From Phoronis australis (lineage: Eukaryota; Phoronida; Phoronidae): a DNA stretch of 64,000 nt. Under the pieces are notes generated by a model, which saw only the letters and a list, made by a program, of their open reading frames with translations, was not told where the DNA came from and did no database searches. The position numbers and the translations under genes are program-made. The DNA lies in the NCBI GenBank assembly GCA_002633005.1, contig NMRA01000016.1, positions 1,772,336 through 1,836,335 of the forward strand, read 5' to 3'. Shown here one piece after another: positions 11,701-24,512 of this stretch (positions within the stretch are counted from its first letter, which is position 1; every line of letters begins with the position of its first letter).

Positions 11701-14700
11701 TGGACTCTATGCATATTCTCGCCTCCTGAGAACGAATATGTTTCGGGTGTGAGACTATATACCGTCGCTGTTAGGTGCAAAAATATTGTTGCACTCGGCA
11801 TACATATATATTGTCACGCGGGCGACAATATATGTCAAGTGCGACAGTATGTTACATCAGGGAGGGTAGCTGCAAACATTACGAGGCATGGGCGCAGCTC
11901 AAATTACAAGGGTTTCCAAGACTTTTTATAAATTATGAACCCCGAGGTACTTTATTACTCTGGCATTGTACGCACGCTAACGACAAGCGAAGACTTAAAC
12001 TTGAGGTTACGAGCGAGTTGAAAATTCAACGTCCACGAAGGTTCGCTGATCGCTCTGTCTACTCTACAATAAACCCACACCAGACAAGCATTAATCAACA
12101 TACCAAATTTTTACGCAGACAAGTCGAAGCGTATATTCGTAAACTGTATTTTCGGTGCCAAAATTCCAAGTCAAAAATACGCCCTTGCGTAACAATATTG
12201 TAGCCGCCAAATGAACGGAAAAGTAATCAGATCTTACATGCCTTGGGCGTAATTTCGGAAGTGTTCTTATAACTATAGATACGCTGGTTGGTGTGTCTGC
12301 GGAAAGTACGGTACGAGCCCACTAGAAATAAACTATCGCTTTTTCAGTAAAGTAAATAAATGATTAAAAATGAACCAATAAAAACAAGCACGCCACAAAA
12401 TGTTAGAGTTTTCCACAGCTAAAACTCACCGCTACTTCGTAAAAATTTTCCATTTATGACGTCGCCGTTAGCATGACGAACCTTTGCTGGAATGAAAAAA
12501 GAACGAGAAATGAAATGCGCGGTGCTAATATAAGTAGGATGTTGGAGGATTTGGGGTGCCTCAATGAAGGTAGTTGTCTTAGAATCCATGCCTATGGAAG
12601 ACTGTCGGTTGATGACATATCGATCGACTTGTAATGTTTGGTACGGATTACCATGCGTTACATAAATCAGTTTGACATTGCCAGGGGACATCTTTAGAGA
12701 TGCTACGAAATCTAAAACATGCATGCCTCACTCATGAAACTCCAAAGCGCATTCCAATTCTCGTCCTTTTTTTCAGTCAAACATTAAAAATTCACTGACA
12801 AATTACACATGCTCATTTTGAAAAGTACCGGTCACATTGAATCGCACGAGCATTTGACCGAGCCATTCCTTTAGAATTTAATGATAGCGCGACCAGTATC
12901 TACGAATTTACACGGTTTCTGAAGTGGTCGCGCTAGCAAAATAACGGGTCGTGGGTAGTAAGAGGTCACACACATGGTTGCAGAGTCGTGCAATAGGGCC
13001 CATTGTAGGCTGCCATTATTGTTCGTGCAACCACTGTCAGGAACAAGCGACCGGTTTTTTGGTTGGTTGTGCCTCCATGAATATTTTGGGCTGCAGCACG
13101 AAGCCGAGCCAGTCTAAGGTTAAGCTTCCGTGGATCGTTCTTACGGACACTTTGCGACTGTTATGCACATTGGCCTGGGTAAGGACTGGTACCACTCTGA
13201 TAACGGTACTAGAGGTTTTACGACAAATCGCGCGGCACATAGCGTACTATTTATGGTTGGTTAAGCGAGAATTCAAGACTGTTTTTTAACAGCTCAATGC
13301 GAACAATTACGACCTGAAATTTCAAAATCGGTCGCAACTAGATTTTGAACAAGAATTAACCAGTTGCACGTTTTAATAATTTTCATACGATTCCTCAAAT
13401 TTTCAGTCGCAAGTCAGTAGTCTTTCGTAACTCGGTTGTATCCATAGTGTGACTAGGGCTTTACACGAAACAACCAATTTAACATATTGGACAACCAACA
13501 GTCTGTTGTGTTTACATTTGATCAAATTACACTTCGATCATGTGCACTGTGCATGAACGTGGTTTCTATCGCCGTAAGTACAACGTCACTTACCAACATC
13601 TCCAACGTAATGGACGCCGAAGATTGAACTTCCGGTTACGTTCCTCAGCAATCGAACATTTCGATCAAGTTCTGTAACTCTCTGTTAAAAACAAAGACGA
13701 ATTAAGAATTCTGCCATGAATACACACTGCATGAGAGAGGATAGGTCAATAATAGAGGTCACGTGACTTCCTTTGCAAGGTGAAATTAATGTAGGCTTTG
13801 CGTCTGACATGCCCACTGTACGAAAGATAAAACTGTCCTTAAAGATGCATTTGCATGCTCTTAACTGCGCTAATGGGTAGCAGGAATTAAACAAAATGCT
13901 ATTTGAACATCGTCTACGCTAAACAGATTGCAGTTGTATTTATTGACAACTTGTAAAAGTGAAAACAAAAAAAATCTGTAAATAAGTGACCTTTGCACTA
14001 ATGACGTACCTTGGGGGCTCACATAAAACGCGTCACGCAGCACTACGTCTCGATACTTACTAGACACGGTTGAGCAATTTACGGAGGACCATTTTCGACA
14101 TAAACCTCGTTTTTAAAAACATTTGTTAATGATGAACCTACTTCATATTCACACCGTCGCTATACACTGTGTGTTGCGTTTCTAATTAATTTGACTAAGC
14201 ACAGATACAAGGAATTAGCGTGCAAGTTCCACTTAAAAATATGAATTTCCTCTTGGCCGTATGCCCAAATTCCTATGACTTGGTTAGATACATGTACGTG
14301 TACATCCACTTTTCTTTGTCGAGGAGCGCTCAGTTATGTTTTTTACAGTTGAAAATCCCTTTGACAGACTACAAGTAAAATATTTTGAGTGGCACGCATA
14401 TTTCACGGTGGGCAGCGCTAAGGAAACAAAGTTATTCTTAATTCATGCATAGCTAGCACACAAAAGACACCCAAGGAAGTAAGGAAAAACAAACTGGTTC
14501 ACTTCACAAAAAATGTCTTTGTGAAAATCACAGAGCGATAAACTAGTGTCCAATACGCCCTACTGTAGTCACGAGTCTTTGAAAAACAAAAACCAAACAT
14601 CTTTGCACTGGCGAAACCTAATGGATGAACCAGTTCATGTATTATCGGTATAGCGGTTGCAGCTATTAGGACACTAATACTTATTTTTGCCCAACTTTGA

Positions 14701-17700
14701 AATAGATCCCTGTGGGTTTGTATACAGTACTGAATGGAAAATTGAATTCGCTTATGCAATATCACAGCACACGGTTAGCTAACCAGGGCACAAAGCGGCA
14801 CATTATATAAATGGGGTGACACTGGGCCGTGTCGGTAAAACGGAACACCTACTGAGCAAAATTCTTATCCATTAATGCATTTGTGAACTTTCGTTACCAG
14901 ATTTTTTGCCAGTTAAAAAACACATAGACCCTTTTGATGGTGAGATATCCTAAAATGTAGTCACACTCTTTAGTAACGCCGCACTGACGGAGTTCAAATT
15001 CAATTCCTGTGCACCAGACTTACCGCCGGGGCCTAATGCCATGATTAAACCATGTTGTACAAGTGAACACGTGTGAGCCGTTTCGCGGAAATGAAAAACG
15101 ACTCAGTTTTGGAGAACGAAAATTTATCGTGCAATCATACTATCCCTCAAAGGCATCAAAGACGTGCAGTCAATCAGTGCACTTCCCAAGTTATTCAACA
15201 ACATATTTATTGTGATTTAAGCCCTAATTCTTTGTAGTCATCTCTTTATGAATTTAAACCATCAACATTGTTCTCAAGTCAATGAAAAACGTAGTTATTG
15301 TCATTTGAATTGTGAGTATTTTGGGACACAATGCATTTCAAAATAAAGACGAATTGACACGTTGTCTCTGCGGCCATCAGTATTTACCGTAGACACCATT
15401 TCCTTTGTTTCCACCACACTTATAGGACATAACATACGCCCCCCCCCCTTGTAATCCGCAAGCAAAATGAAACAGCAACAACGCCGTGCAGCGTGAGGAA
15501 ATATTGAGTTCAGTAACTAGTCCACCAATAGATTTTCTGAACAGAGGGTCCACACTTTGCCCAATTCCCCGAGGCAACATTTTTGCGCCCCCCCCCTTAC
15601 GGTATCCTAGATCCGCCACTGCATAGAATGTTGTCTCATCAATCGAAAAATATCTATAGAGAGCGCCTAGTCTCAAGTTACAACCAATGTATTTGCGGTT
15701 TTACTAACAAAAATAAAACAATATGTTCAAGTTAATTGTCGTATTTCATTTTATAGCATGGTGCTTTGGTATCACCTAAAATGAGACATATAGATGGGTT
15801 ATAACCAAGGCCCTTGAACAAAGACGTACCTCTTTCAACGACGAAATTTCCTTTGTGGTTTCTTCTTTTGATTTCGCGATCCTTTTGTCCGATTTCTTCA
15901 GCAATTTCTTGACAGCTGAAATATTTAAAACATGACGCTTTACATAAACTAGGCCGGAGGAAAATTGATGTATCACATTCGCTTCAGCCCTTCATTTTTG
16001 ACCGTCTTCTGCTGGGTCTATAGATCGGACAAAGTGAACTATTGACCTTTGAGCATAACAATGAACTAACCCTTCTGTGGGCTAGGGTAAGTGGGATCCT
16101 AAATAGGATGGCGGCCTCCGGCTACAGCTGGCTAGATGCCATTACCATATACTAGAGACTAGACGGCTCCGAACAATTCTGTCTCATGGTATTGATCATA
16201 GTATAATGACGTCGTGTAACTCCAGTCAGCAACCACCGCTGCTCCACCCAACAAGGGTACAAAGTGGTCCCCTCGTCGCAACAAATCTACTTTTTACTTT
16301 CACATCCATGCTGATGTCCGCCAAGTCGGCAACACAATTATAATCTCACTGTTCACATATACTGCACGTGTGTTTGTTTGTAGTGAATGCGACACATCTC
16401 AGACTAGTCTATTCTCGTGACTTTCAAACAAAAGAAGTCAACAGTCAGAAACTGCTGTTGACTTGCACCAAGTCGCACGCTGTAGGTTAGGCGGAGGCTA
16501 GGTCACGGTATCTGTTTAACTGATTGAATTACCATAATATTCAACACATTGTAGCTAAACACACAAAATATGCTTTTACTAAAATAATGATAAAAGGTCA
16601 CTTGCGTATTATTAAATCATATGCGTTGCTTTACTATTTCGCACCGCTGGCGGAGACCCTTGGAACAGATACTACTTCGAACGTTATGTTTGAGTAGAAA
16701 TCAGCAAAATAATTAAGATTATGAAGGACACTTAAAAATGACCAAAACTGGCTCACTTCGAAACATCGCGTCTCGCAAATGGCCGATTCATATGAAACTT
16801 CCAGGCAGGATACTTTTCGCAACGTTCTCCAAAATGCTTTTGCTCTCTGAGAGTGGCCATCAAAAAGTAGGCCTTTGATGAATTTTACGAAAAGATCAAA
16901 ACGCAGAAATCGAAACGATAGTACGTTAAACTGTAACAGCGTTATTGAGATTTTATCTAGCACATTAACATCAAACTTACATTTGAATTTGCTAAATTTT
17001 ACTAAACAAGCAAGTTGAGGTGATCCAAGTTGTTGCTGATTGGTACAACCTCAAAAATCAAATTCTTTCTACATGCTTTTTATTTTCAGAAATGTGTCCT
17101 TTTACTGAGTTAAATTTTATGATATTGGCTCAATGCTCGGACTTGTCGCCAAGGTCTTACATAACCTAAACCCGAGCCCAACGTGCGTTCCGTGGACCAG
17201 TAAAGCAAGAACTGGCAATGCTACGAGAGATATCACCATGGCACGGGTTTAGCGTTTAAATGATACAGCAAAAGTAGCCTAGGCGAGGTGATTTACTTCG
17301 CGCGGTCTCTTAGAACGTCAAAGGAATTCTCGGGCGACACCAAGGTATCCCGAACCAAGCAGCAAGTCAAACCTATTCATAACGACATGTCCGAGTTCAT
17401 TGAGGGTATAAATCTTTGCTGGGAGTCCTAGATCTTTGGTGGTAAAAAAGATGTTGTAATTATTTCCACCAGATAAGGTTTATTACCTTGGAAAAACTTA
17501 AGGGTATGGTAATGCGCTGGCTGCAGATGATCACGGTGAGTGTCGTTTGTAAACGCAACTTGTAAGTCATGCATGTATTCCAAGTAAGGCACGTGATCCC
17601 ACAGACTCTACCCGGTCCTCATTGTATCGTCGCACCGCAAGTTATTAGCGGCACGGGTCAGTGACAAAGAGGGAAAGTGACAGAACGCATGTCCATTCTA

Positions 17701-20700
17701 TTCCGCCTGGCTATAACTAAGTAACTATTACTCGTGGAGTGAAAACAGCCTTTATTGGAAACTAAGGAGTTCTAGGCAAAACACTTCCATAAATCAAAAG
17801 GAGCACACACAATGAAACTTACTTCTGTGGATCAATTTTTTCATGGATTTGCTAAGTTTTGGTCTGGGCGTTCTTCCGCTACCTTCACTACCAGACGCCC
17901 TCCGAACCCTGATTTTGTCAATGGCTTGGGATGATTGTCTGGTCCTAGAGATGGGTACGCGCTGAATCGGTGATCTGTCTTCTTTGTCATCGAAGTAGAG
18001 ATCCTCTGAAGGCTGAAAAGAAAAAGGATAAAAAATGATAAATTATCTACCTAAACAAGTACCGCCTTGCAAGAGCAACAGATACAATTTAAAACAACAA
18101 CAAAATCACCAAAAACACCAAAAACAACGACCATTGCAACAACAAAAACAACAACAACAAAAACAACAACAACAAAAACAATAACAAAGGCGGATCCAAG
18201 ATTTTGAGTTAGGGGGAGGGCAGGGTATTAGCCAGGGTTTTGCACTAAAGACATTCGCACCTCCGAACTGCAAAATGGAATATGGGAGAATTTTAGGGGG
18301 GGGGCATGGCTCTCTTGCCCCCCAAATCCGCCACTGAACAGCAGCAACAAAAATAACAGATAAGGGGTCAATTTTAATGTCATAGACGGGTGTGGGAATG
18401 AGTGACGACGTGACTGTACATGTAGACCTGCAACAAAACCATTTACAGTACAAGGGCGTGTACATTAGAACAGCATTTCATTCTCTACAATGTCACGTCT
18501 CCTATAACTAAATGCATCAATACGTGATTTGATTTCTTATGTCACAAAACACATTGAGAGAATTTACGAGTCCACAGTAGTTTCAACAAACCGTAGACGG
18601 AACTGACCAACCCTTCCAAAGGAACATAACGGATTGAACTCTCCTTTTTGAGGAATTAGAAAACGCATTCCGTGATTGACCTAAGTTTAAAAAAGTAGGA
18701 CCACTAAATGTTTCTAAGCTAAGACGGATATGAAGGGATGCAACATCGTGCTTACACTGCTCGAACGCTTCACCTTACTATGCAACAGTGAAACTTAACT
18801 AGCATTAGAATGACGGGTGTCAAAATTATTCTGTAGTAATACATAAACGTACAAATGCTAGAGGAGTGCAGAATGGGAAAGCCGCTGTTATCGAGATGTG
18901 CCCGGTGACAAGTTATCTCTCAATTCCAGTTCAATGTACGTTGAAACCGATGCAAACACCGGAAGGATTTTTATGATTATATAGGACAATGCAAAAATGT
19001 CCAAACTTGACTATCTTCAAAGCACCAGAAATGGCTGAATTGCTTGTAAAATTTCCACTTTTCATAAGGGGTTGTCAAAAATAGAACTTTTAAGATTTTT
19101 AAGAAGAAAATCTTCAGTTGCATGAAACGAAAGTGAAACAATATTTCACTAATAAAAAAACCATAAGAGTGCTTTTGAGATCTCATATTGAACATCTATG
19201 TTAAAAAAAACTTGACCATGTTATTGCTGCCGTGGTTTTGCTGTCATTGTACTTTTTGCTAAATTTTACGAAAAAGACATCAAGTTATCCAGCTAATGGC
19301 AGTTTGGTAAAAAATCAAAAAGCAAATTCGACAGGCTTCCACTTTCAAATTAAAATCTGTAGCAAACTCGGTTTGATAGGTTTTTAAGGCGTACCTGCCT
19401 GCTCATCATACGCTAAACAATATCAGGGAACCGTAATGCTATTTTTAAATATCCTACTTCTTCCAAGCTGCAGTTGTAGTCATAGATAAAAACTTGTGAA
19501 TGTGAAAACAGACCATTCCTCAAACGGATGTCATTGACTTTGCAGTATTGACGTGCCTGACTAGCGCGCATAACCCATGTTATTCGCTAGCACCACGTCA
19601 AGACCCGGGTCGCCGGTTCATTTACTACGAATTATTATCGCCACAAAATTGTTCTAAAAACATTTAGTAACATACACGCGATTTTGCATTCTCACTGTCG
19701 TAATAGGTCGTTCTTCAAAAAACGTTTGGTCAAATAGTCACTAATGATAAACATTCAACTTTCACTTTTGAACAAGTCATTAGGACATTTTAAAGTTCAA
19801 TGCAGCTCAATCAAATTTACACGAAGTCTTAACTGAAAAGGAAGTGAAGCCCAACCGTTTCCTATCTACGTACAATTTAATCCACTAACATGTTGCGGAA
19901 GTCCGCAAATATTTTATTCAACGTACACTGTACTGTCTTTAGTCATTGTTCTTTGAGGGAGATCATAATCTTTGTTTGCAATCAAATCGTAGGTCTCGGC
20001 GCATTAAATTCAAATTAAGGAACGGAGATCATTGATATGCTTTCCTTTTTCGTACCCAAGCGCAAACCGTGGCAAATGAATCTACACTCTTAAATTCTTC
20101 TTAAATTTGGAAAATCGAATCTCAGGTAAGCTGATTGGATTCAGATTAAATTTTCAGATATTATCATTGCCGGAAGAAACTGCTTTGTAAATTTTTCACA
20201 AAATATGTTATCAAACATCTGGGACTTAGGGGATTTTCATAAAAAGAAAAATGCATAAAACAAAAAGAAAGAAAAATGAGGAAATTGTCACATTTTTTGA
20301 GATTTCGTCTTGTTGACTCATCAAAACAAATTTGTTCATGTTCCTGAAAGCGCATTTTGCTGTGTTACCTGTCAATCTCTGTGCTGATTCTAACCAAATA
20401 GACATGGCCAAGTGCCCTAATAGCCGACTGGTAGAAATCCAAGCAACTTTTCTTCGGTTATGTGAAATAGCGTAATTGCATATATTTTGTGAACTGCAGA
20501 GAGTTCTGGTGAAGAGGACAATCATCCCTATAGTATCAAACTTCTTCCCACGGTTCACAGAGATGCAGTGATTCACCCAACCCATAGTCTGCGCGTTTTT
20601 GTTGACTGCATTCTGCATATGGTCACATCCAGAATATGCCGCTTGTGAAGCAATTCACTACGCAGCCAAGGAACACTTTTTAAAAACATAGTGTGAGTGT

Positions 20701-21676
20701 AACTTATTCGTTACAAAGTGGTGCTCAGAAGTTAATATCATACTGTATCTGCTAAGAACGTACACTGAAAACTTCCAGACCTGCGAAGGCCGGGATTGGA
20801 CGCCTGATAATTGACGCTCAGGCGCACGGAACATTTGAGGAAAAATCTTTCAAAAACGCATTCATTTAAGGTACAGGCGCATGGGCCTAAACACACGCAT
20901 GTCCGGTAGTAGCTACGTGTTTAGTTCAAACTCGGTCGTAGTACTGTACACGTCCAATCAACAATGTGTTGGGGGGAAATAAAATTACACAACTTCCATT
21001 CTAACTATCTAAAACGCACCCTTAAATATTTATGTACAGGCTGACATACATTGTGCGCATTTACAAATTCATATCCAGTATTCAATAACGGATTTAGAGG
21101 TGACCTGATAAAGCCATTCACTCTGGCTGCCTGGGAAACGGGGTCATGTTTTGACCATACCGGAGATACCTTTAGCATTGTAAACAAAAGGCCTGTCCTG
21201 GCACAGTGCCGCTGTAAGGTCTTTACTGCATATTCAACAGGTAATCTGCCTCTGTATTTAGAGATCTGATATTTGCAAGTCTCATCGTTATCAATACGAG
21301 TCAATTTAGTGGATGCAAGATCTTTGCAAATTCACAAATGCATTCCAAGGTGAACAGTCTGCCTTTAACGAGCACGGGAGCGGAACTCGTGAAATAAATG
21401 CATTTCAGCCTGCAGACTTACCGCGATCTGTTAACTTACCTGTAATTTCAGGTCCTGATGTTGTTCCTTTGGGTGTTTGGCACACTGTTGACGAAGTTCG
21501 TCTAACTGTTGCTGAATAACACTTATGCTATTGTTCTGCATCACGTGTAAATACAAACTGACACTCAATGAAAATGCCATCGTCACGACTAAGCAGCCAC
21601 TCGCCAACACGACCCTTGAGCAAATTGTTGGCGCTCTAGCGGTCGTCACAGTGCTGTCTGCTTTTTGGTGAGTCAT
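8467..21676 (-). CDS. TNF-superfamily ligand (TWEAK/EDA/BAFF-like), seven coding exons, 353 aa
   Basis: Coding exons in transcript order: 21440-21676, 17823-18012, 15830-15915, 13594-13681, 12430-12486, 9858-9985, 8467-8742. All have AG/GT borders and all six junction phases match. The product is a type II membrane protein: short cytoplasmic tail (1-20), hydrophobic segment about 21-46, extracellular stalk, furin-type site RVRR at 114-117, lysine-rich stretch about 130-160, coiled coil about 160-185, an NVT glycosylation site, then a TNF homology domain from about 191. The domain shows GGLYWVYAQ (strand C region), a cysteine pair at 291 and 313, CFGGGLTRLEAGDEV and terminal FIGLVRL. In the family, furin release gives a soluble trimeric ligand for TNF-receptor-type receptors. 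The DGT..DW start and the disulphide resemble TWEAK, EDA and BAFF more than TNF itself; the exact orthology is inferred. Whether transcripts instead end at the second terminal exon (4225-4491) is unknown. Confidence 0.88.
9858..9985 (-). CDS. TNF ligand exon 6: central TNF homology domain
   Basis: Acceptor TATTTTTTAG, donor CAG|GTGAGT, 128 bases. Encodes DGTFPDWTPAGWMSDYPYAN then FQLQSDGGVRVKEGGLYWVY and AQ. The G-L-Y-x-[IV]-Y-x-Q signature is the best conserved stretch of the TNF superfamily. Confidence 0.88.
10693..10760. mobile_element. CATGGGCGGC MITE-like element, copy 1
   Basis: Starts CATGGGCGGCACTGAAATAA and ends CCCCTATGGTGCGCC..CCCATG: short terminal inverted repeats around a G-rich/C-rich core. 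Other copies at 37396-37477 and 57638-57714. Confidence 0.6.
12430..12486 (-). CDS. TNF ligand exon 5: A-A' region of the TNF fold
   Basis: A 57-base exon between CATTCCAG and GTGAGT. Encodes KVRHANGDVINGKFLRSS, with split codons at both ends (GCA, Ala and GAC, Asp). It is supported mainly by its clean splice sites and by phase agreement on both sides. Confidence 0.75.
13594..13681 (-). CDS. TNF ligand exon 4: end of coiled coil, start of TNF homology domain
   Basis: 88 bases, phase 0 in, phase 1 out (GATGTTG|GTAAGT). Encodes RVTELDRNVRLLRNVTGSS then IFGVHYVGDV. The HY motif corresponds in position to the first beta strand of the TNF fold. NVT is a possible N-glycosylation site. Confidence 0.82.
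15437..15621 (-). mobile_element. GGCGGATC-family element in a TNF intron
   Basis: On the minus strand starts CAGTGGCGGATCTAGGATAC followed by a G run, and ends in a second G run. Related ends but a different interior from 18189-18336. Confidence 0.5.
15830..15915 (-). CDS. TNF ligand exon 3: basic/coiled-coil stalk
   Basis: 86 bases, starts by completing a codon (A|CT, Thr) and ends in phase 0 at GAG|GTACGT. Encodes VKKLLKKSDKRIAKSKEE and following: lysine-rich then heptad-like, probably a trimerising coiled coil continuing into exon 4. Confidence 0.82.
17823..18012 (-). CDS. TNF ligand exon 2: stalk with furin site
   Basis: Acceptor TTTTCTTTTCAG, donor AA|GTAAGT. 63 codons plus one base (phase 1). 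Contains IDKIRVRRASGSEG: RVRR fits the furin consensus R-X-[KR]-R and sits between the membrane anchor and the receptor-binding domain, the same order as in EDA, BAFF, APRIL and TWEAK. Ends in a basic run (PKLSKSMKKLIHR). Confidence 0.82.
18092..18186 (+). repeat. (AAC)n-type simple repeat
   Basis: Imperfect AACAACAAC/CAAAAACAAC run in intron 1 of the TNF gene, abutting the element at 18189. Confidence 0.85.
18189..18336 (+). mobile_element. GGCGGATCC MITE-like element, copy 1
   Basis: GGCGGATCCAAGATTTTGAG ... CCCCCCAAATCCGCCACTG, with terminal inverted GGCGGAT. About 148 bases, closely matching 28012-28160 throughout. Confidence 0.7.
21440..21676 (-). CDS. TNF ligand exon 1: cytoplasmic tail, transmembrane anchor, start of stalk
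   Basis: 79 codons from ATG at 21674-21676 to a donor CAG|GTAAGT ending in phase 0. A positively charged tail precedes a 25-residue hydrophobic run (VVLASGCLVVTMAFSLSVSL and following), then a Q-rich segment. No N-terminal signal peptide, as expected for type II topology. The acceptor of the 17823-18012 exon is also phase 0. Confidence 0.85.
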
Positions 21677-21736
21677 GCTGGTCCGGACACGTGGGTTGCT
21701 CAGATGTTGATGCTATCGGGGAATTCCTTGAGTCTA

Positions 21737-21744
21737 ATATATAG
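21737..21744 (-). promoter_or_regulatory. Possible TATA box of the TNF ligand gene
   Basis: CTATATAT on the minus strand, about 60-70 bases upstream of the exon 1 ATG. Spacing fits a TATA box with a short 5' leader. No transcript evidence. Confidence 0.35.
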
Positions 21745-24452
21745 AGAGACTTCACTTCCGCATCGAGCAACTCGCTGTACCAACCAACTAGCTTATGAGC
21801 TAATGCAATTTCTAGGAAAGCGGGAATCGAAGAATCATTTAAAACCCTTGTCGCTATCAGGGAGCATAGATTGTTAGGAATGACTTCGCAGTGACAACTG
21901 GCCGTGGTCTTAATAGCAACAAAAATGGTTAAAAATGCGTTTGCTGACTTGGATTCATCAACTGTCGATCATTCTTAAATAAATACAAATATCTTCGGTA
22001 CTACCTCTCCAGTAACTTTGTTGAAGTGATCAGTCCAAAATGTCAAGCCTGGAATGTTTTCCCGAAATTGAACACCAAAATAAGTTTGTCAAATTCCGTT
22101 TTCGTTTAATACCTATAATAAATGTCTGTTATTCTGTACCTAACATGTTTTGGATTACGAAAATCATTTGCATTCCAGATTCGAGATACAAATTATTTGA
22201 CACCCAGATACGATCAACGAGATTTCGAGTTTAAACTCGAACTCATAGCTTTAATGCTAGAGTCATCAAGTGCAAAAAGATCCCAAAATCATCCTCTTAA
22301 ACCACTAAATATCAAATTTGAAAGAAAAATCTTAAAAACAGTTTCGAGTTCGATTTCGAGTAAAAGATTAGATACCAGACCATAGCGAGTTTGTGTAGTG
22401 TAAATAGACGTTTTAGAAAAGCGCCGATAGAATAATGAAACAGAGTCTGACCTCACCTTTCTCGCTAGTTATAATGTCGATTCATCGGTTTCATGTCTCT
22501 GATGAGGAGAATGGTTATCAAAATACATGCTCCCCAACGAAGGTGCAATATCGTGTTCGATTTTATTGGTAATGTATTGACAAATTTAATCGGTGAGTTC
22601 AAAAGATATGAAAATTCAGGAAAATCGTTTTGCACAGGGGGACCCATGGGAGCACTGCAGGGGGTCTGGATCCAGTTTTTAGCCAAAGTGGAAAATAAAA
22701 ACACTGGAAAATAGATGATTTCTATCTTTTAATTTCTATAGACCGCTGAACGAACGGATCACGATATTAAAGTTCATTACCGCTTTCCCGCTATTTTTTA
22801 TGACAGAATACCATTCAGAACCCTATCGTTTGACTAGGACCTCCCTTTCGTGAAAATCTGCAACCGCGTTCGCTTACTCAGATCACGTTTGTACAAAAAC
22901 TGGACAGTGCCGTTTAAATTTCAGGGCATAAAATTATTTCTAAATAGAACTCAGTATTAATGAACACTCCCTAAAGCCCACTTTATCGAAAGAATTCATT
23001 GGTAGTTTCACTTTTATGTAGTTGTTACCTTCCAACAAATTCACAATAAGTTTTCTTCATTGCGTCTTTTTATTGAAAACAACTCCGGTGGCAGACTACT
23101 GGAAATTCGGCCTTTCTTATCAGGAGGCCAAGTTTCGATCGTCAAGAAAGTTGTTAATGGATTTTCCGTTTGAACCGATGCATGTATTGACCAATCAGGA
23201 ATGTCGACACATAAATAAATTTTTCAAAACACAATTTTGATTCAAATTTAAAATTTCAATTAACTACAGCAACGATTGTGTGCACAGAGAACTCTTTTAA
23301 AAACGATCTGAACCGAAGTGTGCGGTGCCGGGGACCTGTGAAACTTTAGAGGTAAATATTTGCCATATATTTTTCATAAACTATTTTGGTTGTATTGTAA
23401 TGCTGTCAGATTTTTTAATTCCCATGCGTGTAGTGCGTTTTATCACAAAACGAAGATGCCAGTTGTTGTTGTCTAGCAGAAACCATAAAAAAATGAATTA
23501 TTAATGAGGTTCAATTTTAAAAACAATAATGGCCAAAGCCCTGGTAATATCGGCCTGCGTTAAGCAGAACAAATCAATTCGTGTGTTGGCTCAAAGCCAA
23601 GCGGGACACAGCCTGATGTCTGAATACACAATAGATTGCTCAGCAGGGAATTTGTATTTTGAAGAATGAATGGTTCGACTAAAACAGCAAATGAGCGTGA
23701 CACGCAGTTATCACAGAAAACGTTTTTCGTATACGTCCAGTTCAACATCATAGTTCGATAAGATTTCCTTTTTTCTGAGAAATGTCAACTTGCAAAACAA
23801 GGTATGTCGACAACAAGTAATGTGGGAAATATATTCTTCATTGCTGCAACAATAAATGTGTGAAGAAAATAACCTATATTGCAATAGCCAACGTCATTGT
23901 TTTGCAAAAGGAAATCATGAACATTAATATTTGGTTATCTCTGAAACATAGAATCCTTGTGTTGATTTTTCTATTTGAGGTGACAAGTCACGCAACTGAA
24001 GGTGTCAATGAAGGCATGTAGTGTTTCACGGTTGGTTACCCATGGCTGTATCCCTTTGTAACTAAATATCCAGGTTAGGTGGACACAAGAAAGATACTTT
24101 ACATTTCAGGTGTTCAAAGCATCGTTGCCAACATAAACATACCTTTGTTAATTACATTTCTTAATGAGCAAGAGCGTCCTTTCCATCACGTCCGTACTCG
24201 TCTTGAGATTAGGTACAATGAATGATGACGATGATTCATTTAACATTGACAATGAGTGTGACATGTTAAGGAAACAGTGTGTATTTTGCAATGTTGATAG
24301 GTGTTAACCGAGCGAGTGTGTCTGCTGTCTCAGTTCCGCGTGAGTGTCCCACGCCAGAGAACAACTCACTTGGATTTCAAACACCGTCCTAGCGCATTCG
24401 TGTCGACCTAACATCATAAACACCTGTGGCTGAGTCTTAGCAGTGGTCGACA
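21745..24452. other. Intergenic region upstream of the TNF gene, nothing recognised
   Basis: AT-rich, no convincing exon or repeat family. It is the 5' flank of the TNF ligand gene (minus) and precedes the candidate signal-peptide exon (plus), so regulatory sequence would be expected here. Confidence 0.5.
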
Positions 24453-24512
24453 ATGGAAAGAATTTACACGGGAAGACTCATTGTATTTGCGTTGTTTTCG
24501 TTATTTCCCTTG
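24453..24512 (+). CDS. Possible signal-peptide exon of a plus-strand gene
   Basis: ATG in a good context (GTCGACAATGG) opens MERIYTGRLIVFALFSLFPL, followed by VKANSS: charged start, hydrophobic core and an A-N cleavage-like site. The frame ends 27 codons on, but GT at 24513 could act as a donor (TTG|GTGAAG). Without a matching downstream exon this stays tentative; the phase does not join directly to 28579. Confidence 0.35.

Noticed and set aside
18106-18465. 119-codon minus-strand frame rich in W and P
   Set aside because: It is a translation of the GGCGGATCC repeat element and the AAC repeat.
20226-20618. 130-codon minus-strand frame in TNF intron 1
   Set aside because: No family resemblance and no fitting splice sites; it lies between two exons that join perfectly without it.
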